Shown in pieces: positions 23,968 through 24,369 of a stretch of DNA of 24,369 nucleotides; the stretch's first letter is position 1, and every line of letters begins with the position of its first letter. Source of the stretch: Pseudomonadota bacterium (GTDB taxonomy: Bacteria; Pseudomonadota; Gammaproteobacteria; Burkholderiales; Burkholderiaceae); assembly GCA_021783435.1 (NCBI GenBank), contig JAJXUC010000046.1:1-24369 (forward strand), given 5' to 3'. The notes under the pieces are model-generated. The model did not search any database and was not told the DNA's origin. It saw only the letters and a program-made list of their open reading frames with translations. The translations under genes were made by a program, and so were the position numbers.

Positions 23968-24369
23968 GGAGGATGTCGAGAGCGGCAAGGTCGCCCTGAA
24001 GGAGAACGCCAGCCCCAACGGCATCGTCCCCGCGCTCAAGGGCTTCATCGGCCGGGTCGAGCGGGCGAGCTGGATCGCGTGGAAAAAGTCGCCCGCGGGC
24101 AAGCCGCCAAAATTCGAGCGCCGCATCAGCATCACCGACAGCTTCGGCAGCTACGGCGTGGTGCGCCTGCCGCTGTCGGCCGAACAGGTGCACCAGTTCT
24201 ATCACGTCACGTCCAAAGAGGCGTTGTGGCCCATTCTCAACACCTTCCCCAGCTTGTACAGCTCGGCCAACACCGATTGGGCCACGTTCCGCGAAGTCAA
24301 CCGCCTGTTCGCGCAAGCCGCGTGCGAGGAAGCCGCGCCGGGCGCGGTGGTCTGGGTGCACGACTACAA
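23924..24369 (+). CDS. ggpS: Glucosylglycerol-phosphate synthase, N-terminal part
   Basis: The first 148 codons are present; the gene is cut by the window edge at a VWVHDY motif, which in GT20 glycosyltransferases lies about a third of the way in. The start MASSLVIVYHRQPYEEDVES, followed by SPNGIVPALKGF and ASWIAWKKS, resembles GgpS more than trehalose-phosphate synthase OtsA. GgpS transfers glucose, usually from ADP-glucose, to glycerol-3-phosphate, giving the phosphate ester of the compatible solute glucosylglycerol. The preceding gpsA and HAD phosphatase fit that pathway. The ATG at 23924 lies inside the HAD gene in the +1 frame, with GGGGG 6 nt upstream as a possible ribosome site. Confidence 0.85.
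   Translation, partial: MASSLVIVYHRQPYEEDVESGKVALKENASPNGIVPALKGFIGRVERASWIAWKKSPAGKPPKFERRISITDSFGSYGVVRLPLSAEQVHQFYHVTSKEALWPILNTFPSLYSSANTDWATFREVNRLFAQAACEEAAPGAVVWVHDY

Overview
The window is GC-rich chromosomal DNA (with one short AT-rich island near 21.65-21.75 kb) and looks like a betaproteobacterium of the order Burkholderiales. The reasons are the recA-recX-DUF2889-sucC order, the purC/purE/purK/Sua5 group, a DUF2970 gene beside a class I DAHP synthase, and the tsaB-rimI-uracil-DNA glycosylase-pyrF run. A sulfur-oxidising genus such as Thiomonas is a guess, based on a secreted rhodanese and a glucosylglycerol locus. Most of the window is housekeeping. I see no tRNA, rRNA, CRISPR array, insertion sequence or prophage.

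Layout. (1) 1-2610, minus strand: recA under a near-consensus LexA box, then recX, a DUF2889 gene and the start of sucC. (2) 2634-4724, minus: a two-gene envelope operon, an SGNH/GDSL lipoprotein esterase followed by an OmpW-type porin, closed by an intrinsic terminator. (3) 4967-9774: purE, purK and a Sua5-type threonylcarbamoyl-AMP synthase on the minus strand, and purC further upstream. The pur set is split by a plus-strand cnoX-like thioredoxin/TPR gene. (4) 10281-11322, plus: a Sec-secreted double-rhodanese sulfurtransferase with a strong terminator, preceded by about 500 nt without a convincing gene. (5) 11385-13004, minus: an aroG (DAHP synthase)-DUF2970 operon. Its leader encodes a 25-residue aromatic-rich peptide followed by a terminator hairpin, which I read as a transcription attenuator. 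A PPK2 polyphosphate kinase diverges from it. (6) 13992-19846, minus: cytochrome b561, tldD, moaC, pyrF, family-4 UDG, rimI and tsaB. (7) 20117-24369, plus: a PBP4-type dacB, then an AT-rich promoter region and a structured leader ahead of gpsA, a HAD phosphatase and ggpS (cut by the window edge).

The two most interesting parts are the aroG attenuator and the gpsA-HAD-ggpS operon. In the attenuator, the aromatic codons, the competing hairpins and the terminator can all be read directly. The operon would supply glycerol-3-phosphate, join it to an activated glucose and dephosphorylate the product, making the compatible solute glucosylglycerol. The HAD and ggpS genes overlap by 44 nt, and a run of five G lies at the point where losing one base would fuse them into a GgpPS-like protein.
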